From positions 1 through 64,000 of the forward strand of contig NZ_JBKHUI010000022.1 of assembly GCF_046569695.1 (NCBI RefSeq): a stretch of 64,000 nt of DNA, read 5' to 3'. Of the stretch, positions 33,937 through 43,270 are shown in pieces. How positions within the stretch are numbered: position 1 is the first letter of the stretch; each line of letters begins with the position of its first letter. The position numbers and the translations under genes were made by a program. The stretch is from Kluyvera sp046569695 (GTDB lineage Bacteria > Pseudomonadota > Gammaproteobacteria > Enterobacterales > Enterobacteriaceae). The notes below the pieces were generated by a model that saw only the letters and a list, made by a program, of their open reading frames with translations, did no database searches and was not told where the DNA came from.

Positions 33937-36087
33937 TTAGTGGTGCGAAGAGGTCTTCACGCCGCCTTCCGGTACCGGCACGTACGGTGTTTCTTTGTCG
34001 GTACGTTTATCGCTATTGCGCACCTGCATCCAGGTTTTGAAACCGTAGAAGATGATGCTGTACACCACCACCAGGAACAGAATACTCAGGCCTGCGTTGG
34101 TGTAGTTGTTGATAACGATGTGGTTCATGTTGGCAATCTGCTGAGCGGTCAGTTCGCCGCCGGCAGCAATCTTCTCTTTGTACTGGTTAGCCATGTAGAA
34201 GAAGCCTTCCATCTGCGGGTTGGAGCTGAACAGCTTCAGGCCCAGCGCCCAGGTGGTGCAGATAAGCAGCCATACTGCTGGGATAGTGGTCACCCAGATG
34301 TATTTGGTGCGCTTCATCTTAATCAGGATAACGGTACCCAGTACCAGCGCCACGGCGGCCAGCATCTGGTTAGAGATCCCGAACAGCGGCCACAGGCTCT
34401 TCACGCCGCCCAGTGGGTCGACCACGCCTTGATACAGCAGGTAACCCCACAGACCTACGCAGCCCGCCGTAGCGACCACGCCAGCCACCAGAGAGTCGGT
34501 TTTCTTCAGGAACGGCACGAAGTTACCGAGCAAATCCTGCAGCATAAAGCGGCCTGCACGGGTACCAGCGTCCAGCGCGGTGAGGATGAACAGCGCTTCG
34601 AACAGAATACCGAAGTGGTACCAGAAGCCCATATCGGCCATCGGCAGCACTTTGTGGAACACGTGAGCAATACCGACCGCCAGGGTTGGCGCGCCGCCTG
34701 CGCGGTTCAGTACCGACGGTTCGCCGATATCTTTCGCCGTTTGCAGGATCTGCTCAGGGGTGATGACGAAGCCCCAGGAGCTGACGGTTGCCGCCGCGTG
34801 GACGGTCACATCTTTCAGCTGTGCCGCAATCAGCGCTGCGTTTTCGCCGCCCATCTCATGCAGGTTTGGCATGGTGATGCCAAGGCCAGCCGGAGGCGTG
34901 TTCATCGCGAAGTAGAGGCCCGGTTCGATGATAGACGCCGCAACCAGCGCCATAATCGCCACGAAAGACTCCATCAGCATGGCGCCGTAACCAATCAGAC
35001 GCGCATCGTTTTCGTTCGCCAGCAGCTTCGGCGTGGTGCCGGAGGAGATCAGCGCGTGGAAGCCAGACACCGCGCCACAGGCGATGGTGATAAACAGGAA
35101 CGGGAACAGCGCGCCTTTCCACAGTGGGCCGGTGCCGTCGATGTATTGGGTTACGGCTGGCATTTTCAGATCCGGGTTGAGGATCACGATGCCGAGCGCC
35201 AGGCCCACGATAACGCCGATTTTCAGGAAGGTGGCGAGGTAGTCGCGCGGTGCCAGAATCAGCCATACCGGCAGCAGGGCAGAGATAAAGGCGTAGCCAA
35301 TCAGCGCGAAGGTGATGGTGGTGTCTTTAAAGGTCAGCGCCGGGCCCCAGTACGGGTCGTGGGCAATCACGCCGCCGAAGTAGATAGAGGCAACCAGCAG
35401 CACGATACCAATCACCGACACTTCGCCGACGCGACCCGGGCGGATAAAGCGCATGTAGATACCCATAAACAGCGCAATCGGCACGGTCGAGCAGACGGTG
35501 AACACGCCCCACGGGCTTTCTGCCAGGGCTTTCACCACGATCAGCGCCAGCACCGCCAGGATGATTATCATAATCAGGAAGCAGCCGAACAGGGCAATGG
35601 AGCCCGGCACGCGGCCCATCTCTTCTTTGACCATCTCACCCAGCGACGAACCGTTACGGCGCGTGGAGATAAACAGCACCATAAAGTCCTGCACCGCACC
35701 CGCGAGCACTACGCCCGCCAGCAGCCAGAGGGTACCCGGCAGGTAGCCCATCTGTGCAGCCAGCACCGGCCCTACCAGCGGGCCCGCACCGGCGATAGCG
35801 GCGAAGTGGTGGCCGAACAGCACGTAACGGTTGGTCGGCACGTAGTTCAGGCCATCGTTGTTAATGACCGCCGGCGTTGCGCGCGTGGGGTCGAGTTTCA
35901 TCACCTTCTGGGCGATGTAGAGGCTGTAGTAGCGATACGCCACCAGATAAACGGAAACCGACGCGACGACGATCCACAGGGCACTAACGTGCTCACCGCG
36001 GCGCAGGGCGACGACCGAGAGGCAAAATGCACCGATGATTCCGAGAATCACCCAGGGTATGTGCTTGAATAGCTTTTTCGTATCCAT
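33937..36087 (-). CDS. btsT: Pyruvate/proton symporter BtsT (CstA family)
   Basis: 716 residues, the same length as E. coli BtsT (YjiY). About 16-18 membrane segments; the CstA signatures FGHHFAAIAGAGPLVGPVLA and SGTTPKLL are clear. It imports pyruvate with protons in nutrient-poor conditions and is induced by the BtsSR (YehUT) two-component system through boxes upstream (36224-36272). The yjiX-yjiA genes follow after a REP pair. A 710-residue open frame on the other strand is an antisense shadow of this gene. Confidence 0.96.
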   Translation of the reverse strand: MDTKKLFKHIPWVILGIIGAFCLSVVALRRGEHVSALWIVVASVSVYLVAYRYYSLYIAQKVMKLDPTRATPAVINNDGLNYVPTNRYVLFGHHFAAIAGAGPLVGPVLAAQMGYLPGTLWLLAGVVLAGAVQDFMVLFISTRRNGSSLGEMVKEEMGRVPGSIALFGCFLIMIIILAVLALIVVKALAESPWGVFTVCSTVPIALFMGIYMRFIRPGRVGEVSVIGIVLLVASIYFGGVIAHDPYWGPALTFKDTTITFALIGYAFISALLPVWLILAPRDYLATFLKIGVIVGLALGIVILNPDLKMPAVTQYIDGTGPLWKGALFPFLFITIACGAVSGFHALISSGTTPKLLANENDARLIGYGAMLMESFVAIMALVAASIIEPGLYFAMNTPPAGLGITMPNLHEMGGENAALIAAQLKDVTVHAAATVSSWGFVITPEQILQTAKDIGEPSVLNRAGGAPTLAVGIAHVFHKVLPMADMGFWYHFGILFEALFILTALDAGTRAGRFMLQDLLGNFVPFLKKTDSLVAGVVATAGCVGLWGYLLYQGVVDPLGGVKSLWPLFGISNQMLAAVALVLGTVILIKMKRTKYIWVTTIPAVWLLICTTWALGLKLFSSNPQMEGFFYMANQYKEKIAAGGELTAQQIANMNHIVINNYTNAGLSILFLVVVYSIIFYGFKTWMQVRNSDKRTDKETPYVPVPEGGVKTSSHH

Positions 36088-36514
36088 AGTAAAACCTGGT
36101 TCTAATAGGATGAATAATCAGCCGAAGCTGCCGTTGTTTTGAGTTTGGGTTTGAGGAGGTATTGACCGTTATGCTGATGACAAGCTTGCCAGAGATACGC
36201 GCGCGTAAAGTTGGGTAAATCGGTGAGCGGTTGAAAGCGATGGCTAAGAGGTTATGTGAGGGGGTAAGCGGTTGGCTGCATGCTGAACGGCGGCTAAATA
36301 TGTGATTGAGATCTCAAGTTTTTTCCTCAGCGTCGTTTCCCTACGACGTACTTCGTATGATTAAAAACCAATTAAAAACACTATTGTCACTTATTGATCA
36401 CAACTCCGGGTCCTGGTCTGCTCCACATCGCCCGTTTTTTCCGACTATTTGACTCATCTTCGGACGGTGAGCCACGTCGCTCATCGGCCTGTATCCTTAA
36501 AAAGGACGAAAACA
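36088..36514. other. Divergent region between btsT and the binding-protein gene
   Basis: 427 bases. The left part carries the BtsR-type boxes. TGTGATTGAGATCTCA near 36301 is a weak CRP-like match, and TTGATCACAA near 36393 is a half site. No KdgR-like operator was recognised. It should hold both promoters. Confidence 0.5.
36224..36272 (-). promoter_or_regulatory. Triple BtsR (YehT) box
   Basis: On the minus strand: ACCGCTTA (36265-36272), 12 bases, ACCTCTTA (36245-36252), 13 bases, ACCGCTCA (36224-36231). The known E. coli BtsR target upstream of btsT is two ACC(G/A)CT(C/T)A repeats 13 bases apart. Two boxes match perfectly and the middle one has a single change. Confidence 0.75.
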
Positions 36515-37804
36515 ATGAAAAATATGCGGCTAAAAGTGATGTGTTGCGTGCTGGGCGCGGGAATGTTGTGGCCGATGATGGGTCAGTCCGCGACCGAGTT
36601 ACGCATGTCGTGGTGGGGCGGTAACCAGCGCCACCAGGCCACGACGGAAGCGATTAAAGCCTTCGAAGCGCAGAACCCCGATGTCAAAATCAATACCGAA
36701 CCGAGCGGCTGGGATGGTTATTTATCACGCCTGAGCACCCAACTGGCGGGAAATACCGAGCCGGATGTGATGCAAATCAACTGGAACTGGCTGGTGATGT
36801 TCTCCAAAAACGGCGACGGTTTTTATGACATCAACCGCCAGGCATCGCTTATCGACCTGACGAAGTTCTCAAGCCAGGGCAAACAGCTGGTGACGGTAAA
36901 CGGCAAACTTAATGGTGTCCCGGTGGCGATGACCGGGCGCTCAATGTACTACAACCCCGAACTGTGGAAAAAAGCGGGCGTGGCGTATCCACAAACCTGG
37001 GAGCAGATGATGGCGGCGGGCCCGGTGTTTAAAAGCAAACTGGGGGACGATTACTATCCGTTTATTCTCGCTAATCACGACACCACCATCATGACGTTCC
37101 TGAACTCGTATATGGTGCAGAAATACAACATTTCGATGATTAACCCGCAGACCAAAGCCTTTAACTACAGCCGTGAACAGTGGCTGGAATACTTCGGGCT
37201 GTATAAAAAGCTGGTGGATAATCACGTTATCCCGTCCATGAAGTATCTGTCGTCGTTCGGCAAGGCCAATGCCTGGGAAATTAAACCGTGGCTGGAGGGC
37301 AAAATTGGCGGCGTACACACCTGGAGCACCGATGGCACCTTTGCGGGGAGCCTGCGCGCGCCCGCGCATCTGGAAGTGGGCCCTTACCCTATGCTGCCCG
37401 GCGCCACCGACGCGGGGATCTTCTTCAAGCCAGCAATGATGTTCTCCATCGGCAAAAACAGCCGTCATCCCGAACTGGCGGCGAAGCTTATCAATTTCCT
37501 GCTGAACGACCCGCAGGGTATCAAGGCGATGGGGCTACAGCGCGGTGTCCCACTGAGTGCAGAAGCGGTGAAAGTGCTGCAACAGGATGGCGTGCTGGAT
37601 GGTGGTCATATTCAGGTTCAGGGGCTGGCGCAGGTTGATAAGTTGATGGGCAAAATCGAGCCGTCGCCATGGTTTGAAAACCCGCAGTTGCTGGCCTACT
37701 TCCTCGACGCGGTGCAGCGCTTTGATTACGGGCAGCTCACGCTCGAACAGCTGGCCGATGAATTCCCGCAGCGCGCGCAGCGTGTGCTGAAAAAAATCAT
37801 GTAA
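36515..37804 (+). CDS. TogB-like oligogalacturonide-binding protein
   Basis: 429 residues. Signal peptide (about 1-26, ending MGQSA) and a type I solute-binding fold; LRMSWWGGNQRHQATTEAI, EPDVMQINWNWL, and LPGATDAGIFFKPAMMFSIG are all close to Dickeya TogB, which delivers oligogalacturonides to the TogMNA transporter in the periplasm. No permease or ATPase gene is adjacent, so it must work with a transporter elsewhere or serve as a receptor. The start at 36515 follows AAGGAC; an upstream ATG at 36449 would spoil the signal peptide. A GH105 gene follows 11 bases later. Confidence 0.88.
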   Translation: MKNMRLKVMCCVLGAGMLWPMMGQSATELRMSWWGGNQRHQATTEAIKAFEAQNPDVKINTEPSGWDGYLSRLSTQLAGNTEPDVMQINWNWLVMFSKNGDGFYDINRQASLIDLTKFSSQGKQLVTVNGKLNGVPVAMTGRSMYYNPELWKKAGVAYPQTWEQMMAAGPVFKSKLGDDYYPFILANHDTTIMTFLNSYMVQKYNISMINPQTKAFNYSREQWLEYFGLYKKLVDNHVIPSMKYLSSFGKANAWEIKPWLEGKIGGVHTWSTDGTFAGSLRAPAHLEVGPYPMLPGATDAGIFFKPAMMFSIGKNSRHPELAAKLINFLLNDPQGIKAMGLQRGVPLSAEAVKVLQQDGVLDGGHIQVQGLAQVDKLMGKIEPSPWFENPQLLAYFLDAVQRFDYGQLTLEQLADEFPQRAQRVLKKIM

Positions 37805-37815
37805 ATGAGGTGGTT

Positions 37816-38892
37816 ATGTCTCAATTATTGAAAGAGTCCATTCTAAGCAAGCTGGATACGCTGTTTAATGAGCTGATTGTGGTACGCACCAACGATGCCG
37901 AGCTTAAAAAACAGAAGGTTATCGCCTCCGATTTGTCGATTGAAAACTGGGACTGGTCGCAGGGCGTTGGGATTTATGGCATCTGGCGGCTGTACCACAT
38001 CACCCGTGAGCCGCGCTACCTGGCCTACCTCAACGGCTGGTTCTCACGCCGCATGGCAGAAGGTCTGCCGGAAAAGAATATTAACCGCATGGCACCGATG
38101 CTGACGGCCACCTGTATGGCGGCGGAATTCGGTGAAACGGCCTGGCGCACGGAAATTGCCGAGTATGCCGACTGGATTGATACGCGCCTGCTGCGCACCC
38201 AGGAAAATGGCTTTACCCACTGTACCAGCGACCATTTGAACGAAGAGCAGCTGTGGGTGGATACGCTATTTATGAGTGGCTTATTCCATGCAAAAGCGTC
38301 GCTGCTGCTGGATGAACCGCGCTATATGGACGATGTGGCGTACCAGTTTTTACTGCACATCAAGTACCTGATCGACCGCCGTAGCGGGCTGTGGATGCAC
38401 GGCTGGAGCTTTATCGACCGTAACAACTACGGCGCGGCGCTATGGGGGCGCGGCAATGGTTGGGCCGCTGCGGGCAGCGTGGATTTTCTGGAGATGGTGA
38501 CGGAAGAGACGGCAAATACCCGTTTTATCCGCGAAGCGTTTGTTCGACAGATGCTGGCGGCGGTGCACTACCAGCACAGCAACGGCATGTGGTCGACGCT
38601 TATCGATCACCCTGAAAGCTATGAGGAAGCATCGGGTACCGCCGGGCTGACCTATGCCTTGCTTAAAGGCGCGCGGCTTGGCCTGCTGGATAACCGCTGC
38701 CGCGATGCGGGCTGGGCGGGCGTGCAGGCGTTGATGGCACGAATTAATGAACACGGTGAAGTGGCGGATGTGTCCGCCGGAACGTCAGTCGGGCGCGATT
38801 TGCAGCACTATCTGGATATTCGCGTGCGTCAGCGCGCCTACGGGCAGTCGCTGGCGATGCTGGCGTTAGGGGAAGCGCTCGCCCATTTATAA
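37816..38892 (+). CDS. GH105 unsaturated galacturonyl hydrolase
   Basis: 358 residues, cytoplasmic. The GH105 motifs are QLWVDTLFM (Asp149 is the probable catalytic acid), SGLWMHGWSF and WGRGNGW (from 210), as in YteR and YesR. It hydrates and removes unsaturated galacturonate or rhamnogalacturonyl ends. The ATG at 37816 follows GAGG; a GTG six bases upstream is less likely. It sits between the TogB-like gene and the GH28 gene, 11 and 21 bases apart, in one operon. A paralogue lies at 14518-15594. Confidence 0.9.
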   Translation: MSQLLKESILSKLDTLFNELIVVRTNDAELKKQKVIASDLSIENWDWSQGVGIYGIWRLYHITREPRYLAYLNGWFSRRMAEGLPEKNINRMAPMLTATCMAAEFGETAWRTEIAEYADWIDTRLLRTQENGFTHCTSDHLNEEQLWVDTLFMSGLFHAKASLLLDEPRYMDDVAYQFLLHIKYLIDRRSGLWMHGWSFIDRNNYGAALWGRGNGWAAAGSVDFLEMVTEETANTRFIREAFVRQMLAAVHYQHSNGMWSTLIDHPESYEEASGTAGLTYALLKGARLGLLDNRCRDAGWAGVQALMARINEHGEVADVSAGTSVGRDLQHYLDIRVRQRAYGQSLAMLALGEALAHL

Positions 38893-38913
38893 TCTGAACT
38901 TAAGGACAAGGTG

Positions 38914-41076
38914 ATGACCATAAACCCCAGCGTAGTGCTGAGCGTGGAGGAAGAGAGAAAGATTCTGGCGCGTATCCGCGACCCGCAGTTTCCCGCCAGA
39001 GAGATAAACGTACGCGACTGCGGCGCGGTCGGCGACGGGACGACGCTGGATACCGATGCTCTTCAGCGAGCGATTTCCCAACTGCATGCGCTGGGCGGCG
39101 GCCGCGTAGTGGTGCCCGCCGGGCGCTACCTCACCGGCTCGCTGGAGCTGTTGAGCAACATTGACCTGCATCTGGAAAGCCGCCAGAGCGTGCTGCTGTT
39201 TACCACCGACACCACCGAAGCGCACTACCCGCTGGCCTATGGTCACTGGGAGTGCTCGCCCCTGTGGAACTACCGGGCGCTGATCTACGCGCGTCATGCG
39301 CAGAACATCGCGTTGACCGGCTGCGGCACGCTGGACGGGCAGGCCAGCGAAAGCGTGTGGTGGCACTGGACTCATCAGATTGAACACGCCTGGTCGACTC
39401 ACGCGCAAAATTTGCAGCGCCCCGCGAGCCTGCGGCTACGCGAAATGAACCTCAACGGGGTGCCGGTAGCAGAGCGCCGCTTTGGCGACGGCCACTATTT
39501 ACGCCCGATGTTTATCCAGACGCTGCACTGTCAGAACGTGCTGCTGGCGGGAGTGACGCTGCGTAACTCGCCGATGTGGCAGGTCAACCCGGTCATGTGC
39601 AGTAACGTGACGGTACGCGGCATGACGCTACGCTCGCACGGCCACAATAACGACGGCGTGGATCCGGAAAGCTGCTGCGATGTGCTGATTGAAGACAATC
39701 TGTTTGATTCCGGTGATGACTGCATTGCCATTAAATCCGGGCGCGATCGCGACGGGCGTGAAGCCAATATTCCCTGCGAAAATATCATCATCCGTAATAA
39801 CCGTTTTGCCGACGGTCACGGCGGCATTGCGTTGGGCAGTGAAATGAGTGGCGGTATCCGCAACGTTTTTGCCGCGGGCAACGAATTTGACAGCCCGGCG
39901 TTAACTTACCCCCTGCGCCTGAAGGCCAACGCGCTGCGCGGTGGGGTGATTGAAAACGTCTGGCTGCGCCACTCTAAGGTGAAGCGGGTGCGCGATGCCG
40001 TGGTTCACGCCACCATGAACTATGCCGAAGGGGTCTACGGCAGCTACTTACCGCGCTTTCGCAATATCGTGATTGAGGATCTGGAAGCGAGCGGCGGAGA
40101 GTACGGCCTGTTTATTGAAGGGCTGCCGCAGTCGCCGATTGACGGACTGGTGCTGAAGGATATCCGTCTCCACGACGTTGAGAATCCACTGCATGCCGCC
40201 CACTGGGGGCGCGGCGTTAAAATGGAAAATGTGGTGATTAACGGGCTCGATTATCCGCGTCCGGTGCAGCTTTTTGTCCGCGGATTGCCGCAGGTAGGGG
40301 ATTATCTGCGCGCGGTGGCGACGCTACCGGGGAACGATGACGCGGTGCTGCGCTACGACTGGTGGCTGGGCAAAACGGCGGATGGGCCAATGACGCCGCT
40401 CGGTGAAGGCGACATTCTGGCGCTGACGCCGACCATGAGCGGGCGTTTTGTTCGCTGCCAGGTACACCATGAGCAGATGAGCCTGCTTGGCAAACCCTGG
40501 TTGATTGGGCCGGAGGGCAGCATTCAATTGGCAAGCGGCGAGTCGGTCAACGCGGGCATTCTGCGGGCACGGGGCATTCTCGATAACGACAGCGGCGCGG
40601 AGTGCATCACCCGGTTTGAGCTGGCGCAAATGGTGATCCGGCTATGGGGGTTGCAGTATCAACCGTCCTGCGGCCTGGTGATTGACGATCTGGCGGCGGA
40701 TTCCGTCTGGTATCCGGGCATCGAAGCGCTGATTCAGCGCGGCATGATGGCGCTTGATAAAGGGAAGTTTAACCCGAGCAAACCGATTCGCCGCGAAGAG
40801 GCCGCCACGGTTGCCATGATGAGCTGCGGGGTGTCGTATCGCAACGCCTCAACGATGCTGCAATCGACCTTCACCGATGGCCGCCTGCTGCGGGATATTT
40901 ACCTCACCAACGCCCAGCGCGCCGTGGCTTTTGGTTTTCTGCGCTGTAATCACGAAGGGCGCTTTCACCCTCGGCGCTATCTGCGCCGCCATGAAGCGCT
41001 GGAAATGCTGCTGGCGATGAGCCACTTTATCGGCGATCAGGACCGGCCTCAGCGGCAGGTGCAGACGTTGCCGTAG
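38914..41076 (+). CDS. GH28 polygalacturonase with SLH-like tail
   Basis: 720 residues, no signal peptide, so an intracellular enzyme. Residues ~30-460 form a GH28 beta helix with the four signatures: NNDG (Asp247), GDD (Asp268/269), GHGG (301-304) and RLK (335-337). It should hydrolyse galacturonate linkages in imported oligomers, exo-type given cytoplasmic location. After a linker, residues ~560-705 hold three S-layer-homology-like units: GILRARGILDND..ITRFELAQMV, then DLAADSVWYPGIEALIQRGM with NPSKPIRREEAATV, then TFTDGRLLRDIYLTNAQRAV with HPRRYLRRHEALEM. SLH domains normally anchor surface proteins in Gram-positives, so this is unexpected. The start at 38914 follows AAGGACAAG; a GTG directly upstream is possible. 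Confidence 0.88.
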   Translation: MTINPSVVLSVEEERKILARIRDPQFPAREINVRDCGAVGDGTTLDTDALQRAISQLHALGGGRVVVPAGRYLTGSLELLSNIDLHLESRQSVLLFTTDTTEAHYPLAYGHWECSPLWNYRALIYARHAQNIALTGCGTLDGQASESVWWHWTHQIEHAWSTHAQNLQRPASLRLREMNLNGVPVAERRFGDGHYLRPMFIQTLHCQNVLLAGVTLRNSPMWQVNPVMCSNVTVRGMTLRSHGHNNDGVDPESCCDVLIEDNLFDSGDDCIAIKSGRDRDGREANIPCENIIIRNNRFADGHGGIALGSEMSGGIRNVFAAGNEFDSPALTYPLRLKANALRGGVIENVWLRHSKVKRVRDAVVHATMNYAEGVYGSYLPRFRNIVIEDLEASGGEYGLFIEGLPQSPIDGLVLKDIRLHDVENPLHAAHWGRGVKMENVVINGLDYPRPVQLFVRGLPQVGDYLRAVATLPGNDDAVLRYDWWLGKTADGPMTPLGEGDILALTPTMSGRFVRCQVHHEQMSLLGKPWLIGPEGSIQLASGESVNAGILRARGILDNDSGAECITRFELAQMVIRLWGLQYQPSCGLVIDDLAADSVWYPGIEALIQRGMMALDKGKFNPSKPIRREEAATVAMMSCGVSYRNASTMLQSTFTDGRLLRDIYLTNAQRAVAFGFLRCNHEGRFHPRRYLRRHEALEMLLAMSHFIGDQDRPQRQVQTLP

Positions 41077-41088
41077 CGGGATTCGGGG

Positions 41089-41997
41089 TTAACGGCGAGC
41101 GGTTTGATCGATCGAACGGATCATCGACTGCTTCGCCGTCATTAAATGGTTACGTAATGCCAGAGTGGCGTCGAGATCGTTTCGGCAGATTAGGGCGATC
41201 AGGATCATCATATGTTCGTCGATGGCGATAATATTGCGCTGTTTCAGATCGCTTTCATCCCATTGATAGTGGAAGTGGAAAATAACCGAGATAATTTCTA
41301 ATGACTGATTGAAAAATATATTATCGGCTGCGGAGAGCAGCAGTGAATGAAAATCACGATCGAGCTGCGAGAATGTTTTGACATTATCGCCAATATTATC
41401 ACGTAGCTGGCGATGATATTCCAGCAGGGTTTTTGCCCGTAGCCAGTGTGGGTCATTATCGGGCAGGCTTAAAAAACGCTGTAAAGCATGTAACTCTAAC
41501 ATTTCACGTAATTCAAATAGCTGCTCGGCGTAAGCGCGATCGAACTCTTTCATTCGCCATAGGCCACGTTTTTCGCTCACGATAAGATTATAGCGGCCAA
41601 ACTTCAGTAAATATTCCCGCGCGGCAACTGGACTCACTCCCGCCATTTTTGCCAGCTGAATTTCACTCATCACTTCCCCGGCCTTTAACTGCCGTTGGTT
41701 GATCATTGAGAAAAACGCCTGCTCAAAAATCTGCGTCTGCTCCTCAAGCGGTGCCTGGGTGCACTCAAAGCCATCCAGAGCATCAGGCTTACGTATCACG
41801 ATGTAATCGTTATTGATTTTTTCCAGTACGCCGCGTTGCTGCAGATGCGAAAGAATGTGGCGTACGGTGGTGCGGCTGATGCTGTACATGTCTCCCAGTG
41901 AGGACTGCGCCGGTAGCGGCGATGGAATATGGCCCTGGGCGATACCATCAATAATTTGATTGACGACGCTGCGGCGTAAATTTTGCGAACGGCTCAT
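41089..41997 (-). CDS. lgoR: GntR-family regulator LgoR
   Basis: 302 residues, highly similar to E. coli LgoR (YjjM). It starts with a winged helix (QSSLGDMYSISRTTVRHILSHLQQRG), then a second GntR-like stretch (EIQLAKMAGVSPVAAREYL), and an FCD effector domain with the metal-site pattern (DRDFHSLL). In E. coli it controls L-galactonate use with lgoD and lgoT. It is divergent from lgoD with 138 bases between starts, the expected operator region. It converges on the GH28 gene. Confidence 0.94.
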   Translation of the reverse strand: MSRSQNLRRSVVNQIIDGIAQGHIPSPLPAQSSLGDMYSISRTTVRHILSHLQQRGVLEKINNDYIVIRKPDALDGFECTQAPLEEQTQIFEQAFFSMINQRQLKAGEVMSEIQLAKMAGVSPVAAREYLLKFGRYNLIVSEKRGLWRMKEFDRAYAEQLFELREMLELHALQRFLSLPDNDPHWLRAKTLLEYHRQLRDNIGDNVKTFSQLDRDFHSLLLSAADNIFFNQSLEIISVIFHFHYQWDESDLKQRNIIAIDEHMMILIALICRNDLDATLALRNHLMTAKQSMIRSIDQTARR

Positions 41998-42135
41998 GGT
42001 TATCTCCTCCTGTTATTTATTAAAGACGAATTTAAAACATATTTCTGCGCTGATATTCACAAGAATTTATTCCGCTGATGCTGAAACGCTCTGAAATCCA
42101 CAATAACAACCATAACGAAAACAGGAGACGTCGTA

Positions 42136-43179
42136 ATGGCAATGATGAAAACATGGGTTTGTCAGCAACCGGGTGAATTAACGTGGCAATCAAGAGATAT
42201 TCCAAAACCACAACAATATGAGGTCTTAATAAAGGTAAAAACGGTGGGTATCTGCGGAACGGATATTCATGCGTGGCGAGGGAAACAACCTTTTTTCAGC
42301 TACCCTCGCGTATTAGGACATGAAATTTGTGGGACGATCGTCGCGCTCGGTAGCCAGGCTGGCCATTGGCACGTTGGTCAGCAGATCGCGGTGATCCCCT
42401 ATGTCTCCTGCCATGAATGTTCTGCGTGCCGGAGCGGGCGCGAGAACTGCTGCGAAAACATTGCGGTGATTGGCGTCCATCGCGATGGTGGGTTCAGCGA
42501 ATATTTATGCGTGCCTGAGCAAAACATCCTGCTGGCGGAGGGCATTGCGCCCGAAGCGGTTGCGCTGATCGAGCCGTTTGCCATCAGCGCGCATGCGGTT
42601 CGCCGCGCGGTGGTGAAGCCCGGTGACGCAGTCCTGGTGGTGGGCGCGGGGCCAATTGGCCTGGGGACGGCGGCCATTGCGGCGGCAGAAGGTGCGCAGG
42701 TGGTGATGGTGGATACCAGCCCGGAGCGCCGCGCGCACGTGGCGCGCCAGCTGGCGTTACCGGCCCTCGACCCGCTGGCCGATGACTTCCTCACCCAGCT
42801 GCGCGATAGCTTTGGCCGCGACCTCGCGCAGACGGTGATTGATGCCACCGGCAGCGCGCAGTCGATGAATCGCGCGGTGGAGTTGATTCGCCACGGCGGC
42901 AGCATTGTGTTTGTCGGCCTGTTTAAAGGCGACCTGCAGTTCTCTGATCCAGAATTCCATAAAAAAGAGACCACGCTGCTGGGCAGCCGCAACGCCACGA
43001 AAGCAGACTTTGCGCGAGTGGGGGAGCTGATGCAGCGCGGGCTGCTGCGTGCCGACATGCTGCTGACTCACCGGTTGCACTTTGATGAGTTGGGTAGCAC
43101 CTATGAACGAGATGTCATCAATAATCCACGGCTGATTAAAGGCGTGATAGAGTTTAGCGAGAACATTGCTGGCGCTTAA
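42136..43179 (+). CDS. lgoD: Zinc-dependent L-galactonate 5-dehydrogenase-like LgoD
   Basis: 347 residues of the medium-chain alcohol dehydrogenase family. Catalytic Zn ligands are in GICGTDIHAW and GHEICG, the structural Zn loop is CHECSACRSGRENCCE, and the Rossmann glycine motif is VVGAGPIGLG. It closely follows E. coli LgoD (YjjN), which oxidises L-galactonate to D-tagaturonate. The ribosome site is AGGAG. Upstream lies lgoR, downstream an Ldh_2-type oxidoreductase behind a CRP-like site. The usual transporter lgoT is missing. Confidence 0.92.
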   Translation: MAMMKTWVCQQPGELTWQSRDIPKPQQYEVLIKVKTVGICGTDIHAWRGKQPFFSYPRVLGHEICGTIVALGSQAGHWHVGQQIAVIPYVSCHECSACRSGRENCCENIAVIGVHRDGGFSEYLCVPEQNILLAEGIAPEAVALIEPFAISAHAVRRAVVKPGDAVLVVGAGPIGLGTAAIAAAEGAQVVMVDTSPERRAHVARQLALPALDPLADDFLTQLRDSFGRDLAQTVIDATGSAQSMNRAVELIRHGGSIVFVGLFKGDLQFSDPEFHKKETTLLGSRNATKADFARVGELMQRGLLRADMLLTHRLHFDELGSTYERDVINNPRLIKGVIEFSENIAGA

Positions 43180-43186
43180 TAAAATA

Positions 43187-43206
43187 AATGTGATGTAAAT
43201 CACTAT
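43187..43206. promoter_or_regulatory. Probable CRP site
   Basis: TGTGATGTAAATCACT fits TGTGA-N6-TCACA with one mismatch, just after lgoD and about 65 bases before the next start. It probably drives the Ldh_2-type gene on its own. Confidence 0.78.
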
Positions 43207-43270
43207 GTTAACTAAGTAAAACCTGCGCCTCCGTCTACGCTAAAGCCTGTCCGACAATATGGAGAAAAAC

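Noticed and set aside
33940..36072. 710-codon open frame on the plus strand
   Set aside because: It is exactly antisense to btsT, rich in His, Arg and Gln with no domain, and arises from codon bias on the opposite strand.
36088..36514. KdgR-type operator before the pectin operon
   Set aside because: I looked for the usual AAATGAAA..TTTCATTT pattern by eye in this gap and saw no acceptable match.
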